Shown: piece by piece, positions 48,909 to 62,639 of the stretch
How positions within the stretch are numbered: position 1 is the stretch's first letter
Layout: the number at the start of each line of letters is the position of its first letter
Origin: Erpobdella octoculata
Lineage: Eukaryota; Annelida; Clitellata; Hirudinida; Erpobdellidae
DNA length: 64,000 nt
Assembly: GCA_963978895.1 (NCBI GenBank)
Contig: CAXBUH010000050.1
Coordinates: 187,062-251,061, forward strand
Direction of reading: 5' to 3'
Program-made: the position numbers and the translations under genes
Notes under the pieces: model-generated
Databases searched by the model: none
What the model saw: only the letters and a program-made list of their open reading frames with translations
What the model was told of the DNA's origin: nothing

Positions 48909-48912
48909 CATA

Positions 48913-49281
48913 CTAGCTGACCCAGTAATCGTTGTTTTGCCGAATAAATTATTTTGGTTTTCTTATTAAAAGTTTAATGTACAAAATTATGACAATTTAA
49001 AAAAATCAATATCAATCTTTCCCCGCATGATCTCCCGTTCCAGCTTGCTCTCTCGTTCTCGCTTGCTCTTCTTTTTTTATAATAGTTTATAGTCCTTTAC
49101 ACCAGGTGTTTTAAGACTCTAATGGCTGTATATAGAAAGCACTTAAGTACTTCCTGTCGTGGATCAGAATTTGATCCTTTTTACTCTTCCCTCCTCCTTT
49201 CTCCAGGCTTGGGACTGGCTCGCAATTAACGAGGCGGAGTTTTGCGCTTGCTTTTCCGTTCCCGCTTGCTAAGGTAGAATA
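48913..49281 (-). mobile_element. Helitron-like fragment, second family (CTAGCTGACCCAG end)
   Basis: Read on -, it ends CTGGGTCAGCTAG followed by T, and the same end occurs at 49761. The terminal hairpin is degraded in this copy. The interior carries CCCGTTCC and CGCTTGCT words shared with the copies at 49761 and 63356. It is non-coding and its 5' limit is unclear. Confidence 0.45.
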
Positions 49282-49289
49282 AAGGGAAA

Positions 49290-49402
<113 letters not shown>

Positions 49403-49425
49403 ATTAAATTATATATATATAGTCT

Positions 49426-49514
49426 GAAGTTGAGACTCGAACCCACGACTGTCGGATCGGCAACACCGCCTTGCATCATGCCAACTACCTTACCATCTGC
49501 GCCACTTCCACCGC
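49426..49514 (-). mobile_element. tRNA-derived SINE head
   Basis: On the - strand GAAGTGGCGCAGATGGTAAG contains an A box (TGGCGCAGATGG) and GTGGGTTCGAGTCTC contains a B box, with GAAGT and ACTTC able to pair as an acceptor stem. A long arm between the boxes resembles a class II tRNA. No clean anticodon loop was found, and the 3' side runs into TATTAAATTATATATA, which also occurs at 49664. It is a tRNA-like SINE rather than a working gene. Confidence 0.6.
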
Positions 49515-49663
49515 CAAAAAAACAGTGGCTGTTAAGCGCTTTTGTTGGGGTATGTTGAACACAACACTCGACTATGAATGGGTATGAATCAATGCTCGAT
49601 ACTCGATAGTATATAAGTTGTACGGCTTACAATCCGTCACTAGCTAACATATATCTTCGATAG

Positions 49664-49668
49664 CTATT

Positions 49669-49760
<92 letters not shown>
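49664..49760. repeat. (TA)n microsatellite
   Basis: A TA run, interrupted by TTTA near 49705, ending at a CTAG terminus. Confidence 0.96.
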
Positions 49761-49761
<1 letters not shown>

Positions 49762-50150
49762 TAGCTGACCCAGCAAACTTTGTTTTGCCTTTTAAATTAT
49801 TTTGGTTTTTTATTAAAAGTTTAATGTCTCTTTCTCGCTCTCGGTCGTTTCCCCGCTTCCGGTCGCCTTCCCACTCCCGCTTGCAGTCCCGTTCCCGGTC
49901 GCTTTTCCTTTCCTAGTCGTTCTTTTGCTTTCGTTTGTTTTTCCGTTCTCGCTTGCTTTTTCGTTCCCGTTCATTCTGCAGTTACCGTTTCCGTTTGCTA
50001 ACTCGCTCCGCTAATTTTGTGACCGATTTAGAAGTTTTTACAAAAACCTTCTCCGATTGCCTCGCAAGCTTGTGTGAAAATTAAATTACGATCAGATGAA
50101 TGGTGAAGCAATGCAAAAAGAACTTACATACTTACATACATAAATACTTA
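49761..50150 (-). mobile_element. Helitron-like element, second family, good 3' end
   Basis: On the - strand the 3' end is GCAAA-loop-TTTGC, then TGGGTCAG, then CTAG, followed by T. A hairpin about eight to twelve bases before CTAG is the Helitron signature. The body has repeated CGTTCCCG and CGCTTGC words (49830-50010). There is no coding. The 5' end was not fixed; it lies before the Gypsy fragment at 50189. Confidence 0.55.
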
Positions 50151-50188
50151 CACACATAATCTCATATATCTTATATATAAATATACAA

Positions 50189-51201
50189 GATTTTATTGGG
50201 TATACTGTAAAATGGATTTAGAGGAATGGCGTCAAAAATGTGATACCTATGCCGCTAGTAAAGGACCACACGCTAAAACAAAGAGCCATTTACAACAGTA
50301 CAATGTAGGTTCCCCTTTTGAAAGAATTGCTATAGATTTAGCAGGTCTATTTCCAGTGTCAAAATCTGGCAATAAGTACATTCTTGTGGTCATAGATTAT
50401 TTTACAAAATGGTCAGAGGTTTTTGCTATACCTAATCAAGAAGCAGTGACAGTTGCCAACGTTGTTGTTGATGGCTGGGTTAGACGCTATGGAGTACCAA
50501 TGGAGCTGCATTCAGATCAGGGCAGGAACTTTGATTCACAATTGTTTAGAGAAATGTGCCGTGTTTTAGGCATACATAAAACCCGCACAACTCCCCTTCA
50601 TCCTCAGTCTGACGGTATGGTGGAACGATTAAATAAAACTATTCAACAGCACTTGTCTAAGATGGTCGGTGAAAACCAAGTTGATTGGGATAAACACATT
50701 CCGTTATTTTTGATGGCTTACCGTTATTTTTGATGGCTTACAGAGGATCGGTTCACAACACGACGAAGGCCACCCCAAGTAAAATGTTATTCGGACGGGA
50801 GATGCGACTTCCTTGCGATCTTATGTTTGGAAGTCCGGGAGACAAAGTAGAATCGGAAAGCGAGTATGCCGTACAATTGCGGGCTCGGTTAAATGAAATT
50901 CATGTCGTAGCCCGAAATAGGATCAAAGCAGCCAGCGAAAGAATGAAAACTCGGTATGATCACCAATCAAATATGAAAGAGTTTAAAGAAAATGATTTGG
51001 TGTGGTTCTACAATCCACAACGTAAAATTGGGAAATCACCTAAACTTCAACAAAGAAGGACCATATAGAATTATTAAAAATATCAATGTTGTCATCTACC
51101 GGATTCAAAAGGGCCAACGCACTAAGATGAAAGTAATTCATGTTGACCGCCTTGCCAAATATTATGGAGGCAATGAAACTGTTCGGGACGAACAGGATTA
51201 A
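50189..51201 (+). pseudogene. Ty3/Gypsy integrase region (3' part of pol), broken
   Basis: The frame enters with RFYWVYCKMDLEEW and goes through the integrase core: IAIDLAG, then LHSDQGRN, then GMVERLNK, a D-D-35-E triad (Asp42, Asp102, Glu138 counted from the Met at 50212). It continues to TPSKMLFGREMRLPCDLMFG and a chromatin-distal tail ending DRLAKYYGGNE. A 20-bp tandem duplication at 50701-50740 shifts the frame, and a second shift lies near 51050. The HHCC finger, RNase H and RT are missing upstream. Integrase inserts element DNA into the host; this copy is inactive. Confidence 0.85.
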
Positions 51202-51209
51202 GAAGGGGG

Positions 51210-51428
51210 TAGTTTTATATCTACGGTTTATAATCAAGGCTGATAAACCTCAGAAGATTTTATAACTAAGAAAGACATAAAAAAATAGAGTTGAGCGATT
51301 ACATTACTTCAATCACCCAGTCTTAATTACAGTTACTAAGTCACAAGTTTTTGATTAAGTGTGTATTTCTTCTAATAAATTTAGGACCATTTTTAAAGAA
51401 CCTCAGTATAGTTATCGATATTACAACA
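51210..51428 (+). mobile_element. Ty3/Gypsy LTR shared by two element remnants
   Basis: It is preceded by a purine tract (AGAAGGGGG, 51201-51209), as for a 3' LTR, and followed two bases later by TGGTGTCAGAAGCGAGAT, a Gypsy-type primer-binding site, as for a 5' LTR. The right end is ATTACAACA. The left end reads TAGTTTTATATC, so the canonical TG start is changed. The last 30 bases recur at 51952-51981. Confidence 0.72.
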
Positions 51429-51456
51429 ACTGGTGTCAGAAGCGAGATAAATAAAA

Positions 51457-51951
51457 ATGGTTTATCACAAATTATTGGAAGAACTCTCCCTGTTTGAGTT
51501 GAGACGGGAACTAAAAAAACGAGAACTCAATGACAAAAGAAAAAAGTCTGAGCTCGTGGATCGCCTCCGAATGACATTGGAAAGCTAAGGTCTGGACGCA
51601 CACTAATTCGAATTTGATATAGATGAGGAATTAACAAATTATTTGAAAAAAACCAAAGCCGTTATGGAAGGAATAAAAGAATTAATTCTCGAAGGTCAGT
51701 TTAAATTAACAGATGTGGAGAAAAGAGGTAATAACCTGGAAAAATTGGTAGAAGAGAATACCAAGGAAATCGAGAAGGGAATCGAGAGCAACCTGGAGAT
51801 AAAATTGAACAATCTGGTCAAACAAGGACAGACTGGTTGCCAAGCCCAAGAAAGAATTCATTCTGTTGAGCATGTCAAGACCCCGGCTTTTGATGGCACT
51901 GTGTCATGTTACGTCTACAAAGCTCAATTTGAAATTGCTGCCAGGAAAAAT
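51457..51951 (+). pseudogene. Ty3/Gypsy gag start, truncated
   Basis: A short ATG frame (51457-51588) reads LSLFELRRELKKRELN and SELVDRLRMTL, a SAP-like helix-turn-helix, and stops. After a frame change a coiled region ([19 protein letters not shown]) leads to [20 protein letters not shown], the conserved start of the Gypsy capsid domain. The frame is then cut at 51951 and joined to LTR-end sequence. Capsid core and nucleocapsid are missing. Confidence 0.7.
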
Positions 51952-53164
<1,213 letters not shown>

Positions 53165-54665
53165 AGACGGACGGACGAACGAACGAACGAACGAAAAAAC
53201 AAATGAATGAATGAATAAATGATTGATTGAATGAATGAATGAATGAATGAATGATGAATGAGTGGGTGGGTGAGTGAGTGAATGAGTGAATGAGTGAATG
53301 AATGAATGTATGAATGTATGAATGTATGAATGTATGAATGTATAAATGTATGAATGAATGAATGAATGAATGAATGAATGAATGAATGAATGAATGAATG
53401 AATGAATGAATGAATGAATGAATGAATGAATGAATGAATGAATGAATGAATGAATGAATGAATGAATGAATGAATGAATGAATGAATGAATGAATGAATG
53501 AATGAATGAATGAATGAATGAATGAATGAATGAATGAATGAATGAATGAATGAGTGAATGAGTGAATGAGTGAATGAGTGAATGAGTGAATGAGTGAGTG
53601 AGTGAGTGAGTGAGTTAGTGAGTAAGTGAATGAGTGAGTGAGTGAGTGAGTGAGTGAGTGAGTGAGTGAGTGAGTGAGTGAGTGAGTGAGTGAGTGAGTG
53701 AGTGAGTGAGTGAGTGAGTGAGTGAGTGAGTGAGTGAGTGAGTGAGTGAGTGAGTGAGTGAGTGAGTGAGTGAGTGAGTGAGTGAGTGAGTGAGTGAGTG
53801 AGTGAGTGAGTGAGTGAGTGAGTGAGTGAGTGAGTGAGTGAGTGAGTGAGTGAGTGAGTGAGTGAGTGAGTGAGTGAGTGAGTGAGTGAGTGAGTGAGTG
53901 AGTGAGTGAGTGAGTGAGTGAGTGAGTGAGTGAGTGAGTGAGTGAGTGAGTGAGTGAACGAATGAACGAATGAACGAATGAACGAATGAACGAATGAACG
54001 AATGAACGAATGAACGAATGAACGAATGAACGAATGAACGAATGAACGAATGAACGAATGAACGAATGAACGAATGAACGAATGAACGAATGAACGAATG
54101 AACGAATGAACGAATGAACGAATGAACGAATGAACGAATGAACGAATGAACGAATGAACGAATGAACGAATGAACGAATGAACGAATGAACGAATGAACG
54201 AATGAACGAATGAACGAATGAACGAATGAACGAATGAACGAATGAACGAATGAACGAATGAACGAATGAACGAATGAACGAATGAACGAATGAACGAATG
54301 AACGAATGAACGAATGAACGAATGAACGAATGAACGAATGAACGAATGAACGAATGAACGAATGAACGAATGAACGAATGAACGAATGAACGAATGAACG
54401 AATGAACGAATGAACGAATGAACGAATGAACGAATGAACGAATGAACGAATGAACGAATGAACGAATGAACGAATGAACGAATGAACGAATGAACGAATG
54501 AACGAATGAACGAATGAACGAATGAACGAATGAACGAATGAACGAATGAACGAATGAACGAATGAACGAATGAACGAATGAACGAATGAACGAATGAACG
54601 AATGAACGAATGAACGAATGAACGAATGAACGAATGAACGAATGAATGAATGGAATGAATGAATG
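53165..54665. repeat. Three-phase tetranucleotide array: (TGAA)n, (TGAG)n, (TGAACGAA)n
   Basis: About 1.5 kb. Short GACG/AACG units and degenerate TGAA (53165-53345) lead to pure (TGAA)n (53345-53552), a transition of TGAGTGAA units, pure (TGAG)n (53640-53957) and then a strict 8-bp (TGAACGAA)n run (53957-54640). One - strand frame stays open for 377 codons (SFIRSFVH and SLTH repeats) but is only the repeat read as protein. Confidence 0.97.
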
Positions 54666-54891
54666 AATATACGATCAGATGAATAGATGATTGATATAAT
54701 GAATAAATGGAGATATGAGTGACTAGCGTTTTGTTTCAACAGTGTCATGTGTATTTAGTATTTAGTCTCGCTACAAATCGCGTTCAATGTGACTTTCGCT
54801 TAAATGGCACAAATACGTTTCATCTGATTTCTGTTTTTTCTCATTTTTTAGTTTCTCTTCCCTTTTTTATTTTCTTCGCTTTTCATGATAG

Positions 54892-54991
54892 TCGTGTGTC
54901 ACGTGACGGATCGAGGCGACGGATGGTTGGTTTGTCCTGCGAAGCGAGGATAACCGGTTTGAAACCCGGTGATGGACTACTGCTGTCAAAA
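54892..54991 (+). CDS. Candidate internal exon, hypothetical protein
   Basis: A long pyrimidine-rich run ends CTTTTCATGATAG, and 100 bp follow to a TCAAAA-GTAGAT donor. The frame reads RVSRDGSRRRMVGLSCEARI and then TGLKPGDGLLLSK. It ends in phase 0, which fits the exon at 57418. G+C is higher than the flanks. No family is recognised. Confidence 0.38.
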
Positions 54992-55179
54992 GTAGATTTC
55001 CTATGATTGATACGGTAAGGAGAGAGTGGAGATTGAAAGCTGAAAAAGGTTTCGAGATAGGTTAGAAGAAAGGTTGAAGTGCCATCTTTTCTTACTTCTA
55101 CCGATCTACAACTATTCCACATTATAGCACCACAATTATATTAATTTTACTACTCTCACAACCAATTATCCCCTACTCA

Positions 55180-55490
55180 TCTTATCACGACCACCCACCT
55201 CGTATTTCTCTGATCACAACAACTTACCTACTACCTACTCATCTGATCACATTCACCCAACTCCTATTTATCTGATCACAATTACCCACTTCCTAATTTT
55301 CTTATCACAACTTAATATATTGTATTCATCTGATCACAATCACCCACCTTCTACTCATCTGATCACAACCACCATCCTATTAGTCATCTGATCACAGCCA
55401 CCCACCAACTATTTATCTGGTCACAACCACCCACCCACTACTACTACCCATCTGATCACAACCACCCACCTACTACTCATCCAATGTCTA
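55180..55490. repeat. Degenerate minisatellite (CATCTGATCACAACCACCCAC)
   Basis: Units of about 25-35 bp built from CTACTCATCTGATCAC and AACCACCCACC repeat roughly ten times. Confidence 0.85.
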
Positions 55491-55579
55491 CCATTCATCC
55501 AACTTCGGAAGCGCCCACACTCTTTTTCACGGACAATTTTATTTCAATTTGCTGTGATATTGAAAACATTCGTCTAATA

Positions 55580-55614
<35 letters not shown>

Positions 55615-56105
55615 TTCATTTCTCTTCTTTTGTCCAAAGAACGAGGAAAACTGCCTTTTTTCACGCGCCGTTTTTATGGATTTGCATATTTATATGTGTT
55701 TCTGGTTATGTAATTTTTGTATCTCTGCAGTTAGATTACAAGTGTATATCTATGTATGACTAAGTGTGTGTGCGTGTGTGTATGTGTTTATGCGAGGAGA
55801 GAGGTTTCAGGAAAATGTAGTGTTAATTTTTTGTTAAGATGCGTATATTTGGTATACTGAATTCTAGTAAGTACTTTAATGCATGTGTGTGTTGTTGGTG
55901 TTCAAAATTATTGCATGGGTAATTATTGTTTCTATTTTGTTATGTAGTCGTTTAATTTCAACATTGCAAGTCTTTTGAGTTTAAATTCAATTTGGGGAGA
56001 CGATGGATTTGATGATGATGCTAGTGATGGTAATGATGATGATGATGGTGGTGATGATAAGGAGTTTGATAAAATAGATTTTATTAAGTAGCTACAATTT
56101 ATATA
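55491..56105. other. No gene seen
   Basis: It contains a short (CT)n at 55583-55615, GT-rich patches and a short GATGAT run near 56008-56060. Confidence 0.55.
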
Positions 56106-56135
56106 TACAGGGTGGGCCAAAAAATTGAAACGGTT
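56106..56135 (+). mobile_element. Mariner/Tc1-like terminal repeat (one end)
   Basis: TACAGGGTGGGCCAAAAAAT follows a TA, which is very like the CAGGGTG(G/T)CC ends of mariner-type elements inserted at TA. The matching right end was not found in the next kilobase, and no transposase motif is readable, so this is a lone end or a truncated copy. Confidence 0.45.
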
Positions 56136-57113
56136 TCCTACAATCAAAATATTTCCAAATAAACAGAATATTACTCCGATGATCTTACTTACTAACTCTA
56201 ATCCTTATGTCGTTATTCAGATTTCCGGTCGCCATCTTCGACTTTTAGTGTGATCAAAGAATGTAATAATTAAAGAACCTATTTTAGGATCATATCACTT
56301 TTTTGGCTCCAAAAGCTGTGATGATCAGACAATCAGAAATATGTTCAGATGTACGAAGGAACTTAGTAAGTGTATTTTTTCCTCGCCAAAGCGTGTAAAG
56401 AAATTGAACAGTTTACTGACGCAGCCACAAACCAGTACCAGCTTTTACGGGTTCCTACGTTTCTGCAAATAGTTAAAACTGCCTGGCAAGACGGTGTTTT
56501 TCCGCAAGTTTCTGTAAGGTTTTAAGCAAAACCTCGGAAATGCATTAGCGTAGGTGGCTGCTATACGGAAGATTTTTGAAAACAAAAGAGGTATTGCGAA
56601 AAAAGTTCTTATTGAGTTTTGCATCAGAAATTACAAAAATATCAGCAAAAACTAACAAATCAAAGGATTTGTAAAAAAAATAAAAAATTACTAAGGAAAT
56701 GCTCCAGAAGAGTAGTACAGAAAAAACATTTTCATTTCATTCTCGGACTATTTCATCAACCAGCTAAAAAATACGGTTTAGGAAGGCCTACAAGTGAAAT
56801 AGAAATAAAAAGAAAAAAGAAAAGGTGAGTAAATAAAAAGTTTAATTTCAATTTCTGTTTTTTCGATTTACTGAATAAAAAAAATTCAAGATTTCTTACA
56901 ACGGGGTGTAATAATAAAAATTAAAATAAAAACAAAAAAATGTTTGGGTCCCCCTAATGAAATTCCTGGATCCGATGCTGTAAATTAGTATTATAATAAT
57001 AACTCACTGCCCTGTACAAATAACCGACAGTAATTTTTATTAAGATTAATTGCAAGTCATTATAAATGTAACCTGTAGTAGTTTTATTCACTGGCATTCA
57101 ACCTCCTTCTCCA

Positions 57114-57114
<1 letters not shown>
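56136..57114. other. No firm gene; possible decayed transposon body
   Basis: A 69-codon Lys-rich frame at 56619-56828 and other short frames are visible, but none carries a recognisable motif. Confidence 0.4.
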
Positions 57115-57173
<59 letters not shown>

Positions 57174-57192
57174 ACACGCATACAAACACACA
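57115..57192. repeat. (CA)n microsatellite
   Basis: A CA run with a few CATA or CGCA interruptions at its right end. Confidence 0.96.
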
Positions 57193-57417
57193 CACTTTTC
57201 TCTTTCTATCTTTTTTAGCTTGTTTCTTCATCTCACATGTTTTCTTTGTTTATTTTTATTTTATTTCATTAATCTGGATTTTCTAAGTAATTTATCCTAT
57301 TTCACTTTGTTTTAGTTTTTTGATTTGTACCGTTTTTAATAATGTTTTTTCTACTTTATCCTTCTCATTTCCTTTCTCTGTCTTTCTTATTCTTTCGCCG
57401 TGCTAACTCGGCCGTAG

Positions 57418-57540
57418 CGCGTCCGAGTACAATCGGATTACGCGATGAAAAATAGTTCTAGCGGTCAGGCGACGGTTATTCGTCCGGAAGAAGGAATTAG
57501 GAAGAGGAAAGTAGTTCCTGATCGTGCGTCGATTGATTAG
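57418..57540 (+). CDS. Candidate terminal exon, hypothetical protein
   Basis: It is preceded by a long CT-rich tract, a branch-point match (GTGCTAACTCG, 57400-57410) and GCCGTAG. The exon opens in phase 0 and reads RVRVQSDYAMKNSSSGQATV, then IRPEEGIRKRKVVPDRASID, then TAG at 57538-57540. CpG-rich codons (CGC, GTC, GCG, ACG) contrast with the AT-rich flanks. It fits in phase after 54892-54991, and an internal donor (GGAAA followed by GTAGTT) is also possible. Basic C-terminus; no family recognised. Confidence 0.42.
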   Translation, partial: RVRVQSDYAMKNSSSGQATVIRPEEGIRKRKVVPDRASID

Positions 57541-58730
<1,190 letters not shown>

Positions 58731-59014
58731 ATATTGTTGTGCTTATTGCATGGAAGTAGTTCTAGCGTTATTGTGTTATCTTATGGATGGAAGTAAATTG
58801 TGTCATGGTAAAAAATGTCCACATTACATAACTGTTTATTTAATCTAAAATATATCCATAAGAACTATTGTGTTTTGCTCTACATCCAGTAAATATTTCA
58901 AAAGCGTTTTTTTATTTCTTTTTTTTAATTATAATTTAAATATCTAAATTACAACAACATTGACTTACTTCCCTAAAACAAAAACACATTCAGATACGCC
59001 ATCTCCTCGTCCCT

Positions 59015-59156
59015 ACAACCACAACAACCACAACAACCACCACAACTACCACCACAATCACCACCACCACCACAATTACCACAACAATCACCACAACCAC
59101 CACTAACACCACCACCACAACTACCACAACCACCACCACAATCATCATCATCACCA
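59015..59156. repeat. (ACC)/(ACA)n trinucleotide repeat
   Basis: ACC, ACA and ACT units. Confidence 0.9.
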
Positions 59157-59159
59157 TGT

Positions 59160-59300
59160 CCTCCTTCCGCATCGCATAAAAAATGGAACTATTTTCTTAT
59201 CGCGGAACGGCGCGCAGTCGGATGTCCTAAGTAGGCGGCCGACGACGTCGCAGGAGTTCATTTCGTTCAGTTCCGAACGAAGACAGAAACGAAAAAACAA
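59160..59300. other. CpG-rich patch, possible promoter or exon
   Basis: About 120 bp with many CpG (ATCGCGGAACGGCGCGCAG, GGCGGCCGACGACGTCGC) stand out in AT-rich DNA. A TTCAGTTCCG near 59267 resembles an initiator. No frame is convincing on either strand, so it may be a 5' UTR or promoter. Confidence 0.25.
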
Positions 59301-59516
59301 AAACAAAAACTTTAACAGTAAATATTTTGCGGAAGAATACATTGAATAGTTTGTTCGTGACAGAATATAAGAAGTGAAAACTTAAATAATTAAAAATATA
59401 TTAAGTGGAATGAAGTGATGGAAAGTGAGTGAGAGCTAAATAAGACATGATATTAATGAAGTGAGAAAAAAAAGTGTTAGTGTGTGTGAGTTAGACATAG
59501 AAAGAAAGAGATAGCA

Positions 59517-59521
<5 letters not shown>

Positions 59522-59582
<61 letters not shown>
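59522..59582. repeat. (GA)n microsatellite
   Basis: A GA run. Confidence 0.96.
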
Positions 59583-59583
<1 letters not shown>

Positions 59584-60094
59584 TAAAAGAGAGTATGAAG
59601 TATGAATATAGAGAAACAACGACGACTTGTACGCGAAATTATTTTTTATTCCTAGAAACACGAGTTCGATGAAAACGGTAAAATTTTAAAAATTCCATAA
59701 AATTATCTGTTCCTCTCATTTTTTCTGTCTATCTTTCTCTGTTCATATCTTTGTTTTGCTCATTTTTACACCTCTGTTCACCTTTTCTCACCTTCCTTCC
59801 TTCCTTCCACTGCGAACCAACCAGAGTGGCAAGTGCAACCTGTCTATTGTGTCAAACAAATTCAGTGCAAAAGCACTCTCACTCGTTGGACGTAATATAA
59901 TAGAAACAGAACAAAAATATAAAAAATAATTATCAAACGATGCGCGTCGCTTAGCACCGCCATTTTGTTGACGAGGTGTCACTTAAGGTCAAAAATTGTT
60001 TAAAATAAGAAAATGTGAAGAAAATTAGTAAAAAAGTAATTAAATTGTTTAATTTTTCCTTCCATAAGAAAACACTCAGGTGTGTCATTTGAGA
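59583..60094. other. No gene seen
   Basis: AT-rich sequence with a short CTTC run near 59792-59810. No supported feature. Confidence 0.5.
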
Positions 60095-60405
60095 GGTTGT
60101 CACAACATCACAATGTCACACTGGCACAATATCACAGCGTCACACGACCACAATGTCGCACTGTCGCAATGTTACAGTGCCACAAAATAACAATGTCACA
60201 ATGTCGCAATGGTTCAATATCACAATATCTCAATGCTACAATGTCGCAATGTCGCAATGCCGCAATGCTATAATGTCACAATGTCTTAATCTCCCTATGT
60301 CACAAAGGCACAACTCCTCAATGTCACAATGGCATAATATCACAATGTCTCAATCTCACTATTTCACAACGGCACAATTCCTCAATGTCACAATAGCACA
60401 CTTCT
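60095..60405. repeat. Degenerate minisatellite of CACAATGT units
   Basis: Units of 8-9 bp (TCACAATG, TCGCAATG, TCAATATCAC variants) repeat for about 300 bp. One frame reads Met-Ser-Gln-Cys-Arg-Asn repeats, an artefact. Confidence 0.85.
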
Positions 60406-60813
60406 AAATATGATGTTGAACCCTCTGCGTCTGGATGATGTTATAATTTTATTAAAAATTAACTAAGAGTTTGTGTAAGCGTGTTTGTGCTAGAAGAAGA
60501 AAGAGAATATTGGTTCAACGTCGTCAAAACCCTTTGATAGAGACAGAACTCTTACACACTGAAGCAAACCTTTGGAGAATATCAACAACGAGCTCCTCAT
60601 GAGGACACGAGCAAATATTGAGCCATTCTTTATCAACAAAAGAAATAATCACTACTTCAACTGGCAAAACTACAATCACCATCAACACAACAATTTTTAA
60701 TAAACTACAACTACGAGCCAATCCAGCACAACTGCTTCTCTTCTTGTCGTCCGCCGATGTGGTCGCCTTGCAGTTTTCCCGGTGTGTTCGTCCGCCGGCG
60801 ATAGTTAAGATAA

Positions 60814-60916
60814 ATGCACGCGTCCGAGAAACTTAATCCGCCTCCAATCAGCGAAGAGTCCAACCGTCAATACGGAAATACAGGAAAGCTTGCCAAAGCA
60901 CTTGACGAACTCCTGG
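60814..60916 (+). CDS. Possible first coding exon, hypothetical protein
   Basis: The ATG is preceded by in-frame stops and followed by ASEKLNPPPISEESNRQYGN and TGKLAKALDELLG, with normal composition. A possible donor (CTGG followed by GTGCGC) lies at 60916/60917, after which the frame runs into a GT repeat. The 60 bp upstream are CpG-rich. No family is recognised. Confidence 0.3.
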
Positions 60917-60951
60917 GTGCGCTTGCACGTGTGTATGCGTATTCGCATGTG

Positions 60952-60954
<3 letters not shown>

Positions 60955-60993
<39 letters not shown>
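60955..60993. repeat. (GT)n microsatellite
   Basis: A short GT run. Confidence 0.95.
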
Positions 60994-60994
<1 letters not shown>

Positions 60995-62639
60995 TGTGTC
61001 TGAGTTTTGTAAATGCTTTTTCTTATGAGTGCACAGAACACGTTCATCGCGCCTATCTCTTTATTTTGTTCGTTTCTTTCTTTTTTCCTTTCTTTCTCTT
61101 TCCTTTTTAGATCTTTCTCTCTTTATTTCTACATGTATGTGTTCAAATATCGTTTCATTTTCGTTCCTGTTTCTTACTGATCGTCTGACAGTCAACGAGA
61201 TAATTGAATAACACTGGACGTGTACGACACCACTGAAACCTCGAACGTGAAAAGTAAAATTCAGATAGAAAAGAAATATAACTCGAATACATGTAATATT
61301 TAGAAAATCGATTCTTTAGAGCAGAAACATTTTTCAGAATTATCACTCACCATCACACGAGTTCACTAAAACCATCATCTCCATTCCTCCACCAATACCC
61401 TCTTCTCCCTTTCTCCAACAAACTGCTTCGATGATCGAGTACCACGTTGGTGTGGAATGACTTCCCTAGGCATAGCAACATGCACTTGTTAAAGGATAAT
61501 AAAAAGACAATTGTTAAGATTGTTTGCCTTCCATATGCTCATCCGATATTTCTACTTCGAAGAACTGGCACGGATGACCTGCGGACCAAGAAGAACCAGA
61601 TTGAAGGTCGTCTGACAAAGAACATTTGCTACTTAAGTACTCTTTAATTTTTCTTAACCGCATTCTACTTACTAGCTGCTTCCATATTATCTCAACGTTT
61701 GAAAAAACATACAAAGCAGTTAGTTTGCATTACATTTTTCTGGAACAATTCGGCTTCAATTTTGAATTTTTTTCAACCAAAACATTTTCCAAAAAGGTTT
61801 TCAATTCATAAATACGAAGTTTTGTTTCGGCTTAAAATATTTTCACCTTTTACATAATTTATTTGGTGGTGTTTCTTTGCTTGTTCGGAGCCAAAAACAA
61901 AATTAAACTGAACATTTATTAACTCGTGAAGATCATTTATTTTTTTGCCTACCTCCTTGAGCATCTGCATGCCAACATTGGCCTCTTCTCAGACTCGAGA
62001 AACTTGCGAGCGATTATTGCAAAACAGAATCAACTGGGTATTCCTGATTAAATTAACATTAGAGCAGCCCTGATCATTAAAGTAAGAGCCAAATTATAAA
62101 AAAAATCATTGTAACGGCATCTTCAAGTATGCTTTTATAATTGCTTATGTTTTTGACGTTTAATGCTCCTACATATGGATCTTGAATGTGTGCCAATTTG
62201 AGCGGGAGGTTAATGAATCTATTATTATATGACAGGAGTTTTTCTACTATATTTAAAATGGTAAAAAGGTGATCCCCATGTGAGATAAACGTAAACAGGA
62301 GATGACCTGAATATTACCTTAGTATTGTGAGGCACCGTTTAGAATATTTTCAGTGCCGAATCTCAGAGATGGAATTTATGCAAATTCACAGGTTTTCACG
62401 ATTTATGTGACTGATAAGACTGTGATAGTTAGCGACCTTCTGAAAGAACAGTCTAGGAAAAAGGATGGAGTGAGAACGGCGGAGAAAATGTGAAAAGAGC
62501 CATGCAAATTACAGCGATGCCAAATCATCGTTCAGCCTCGACAACATTCATGAAGCTATTATAATATCCCATTTAACGGTGTCAATAGTGGAAAATAATC
62601 AAACGTATTTGTAGTTGTTATATTTTACTACTTCTACCA
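60994..62639. other. Mostly no gene; one coding-like stretch near 61490-61645
   Basis: On + the segment reads LLKDNKKTIVKIVCLPYAHP and TGTDDLRTKKNQIEGRLTKN and stops at 61645. On - the same DNA reads SLSDDLQSGSSWSAGHPCQF. Both look more protein-like than the flanks, so it may be an exon of uncertain strand. The rest is AT-rich without support for genes. Confidence 0.3.

Noticed and set aside
53615..54748. 377-codon frame with SFIRSFVH and SLTH repeats
   Set aside because: Entirely encoded by the TGAG and TGAACGAA array.
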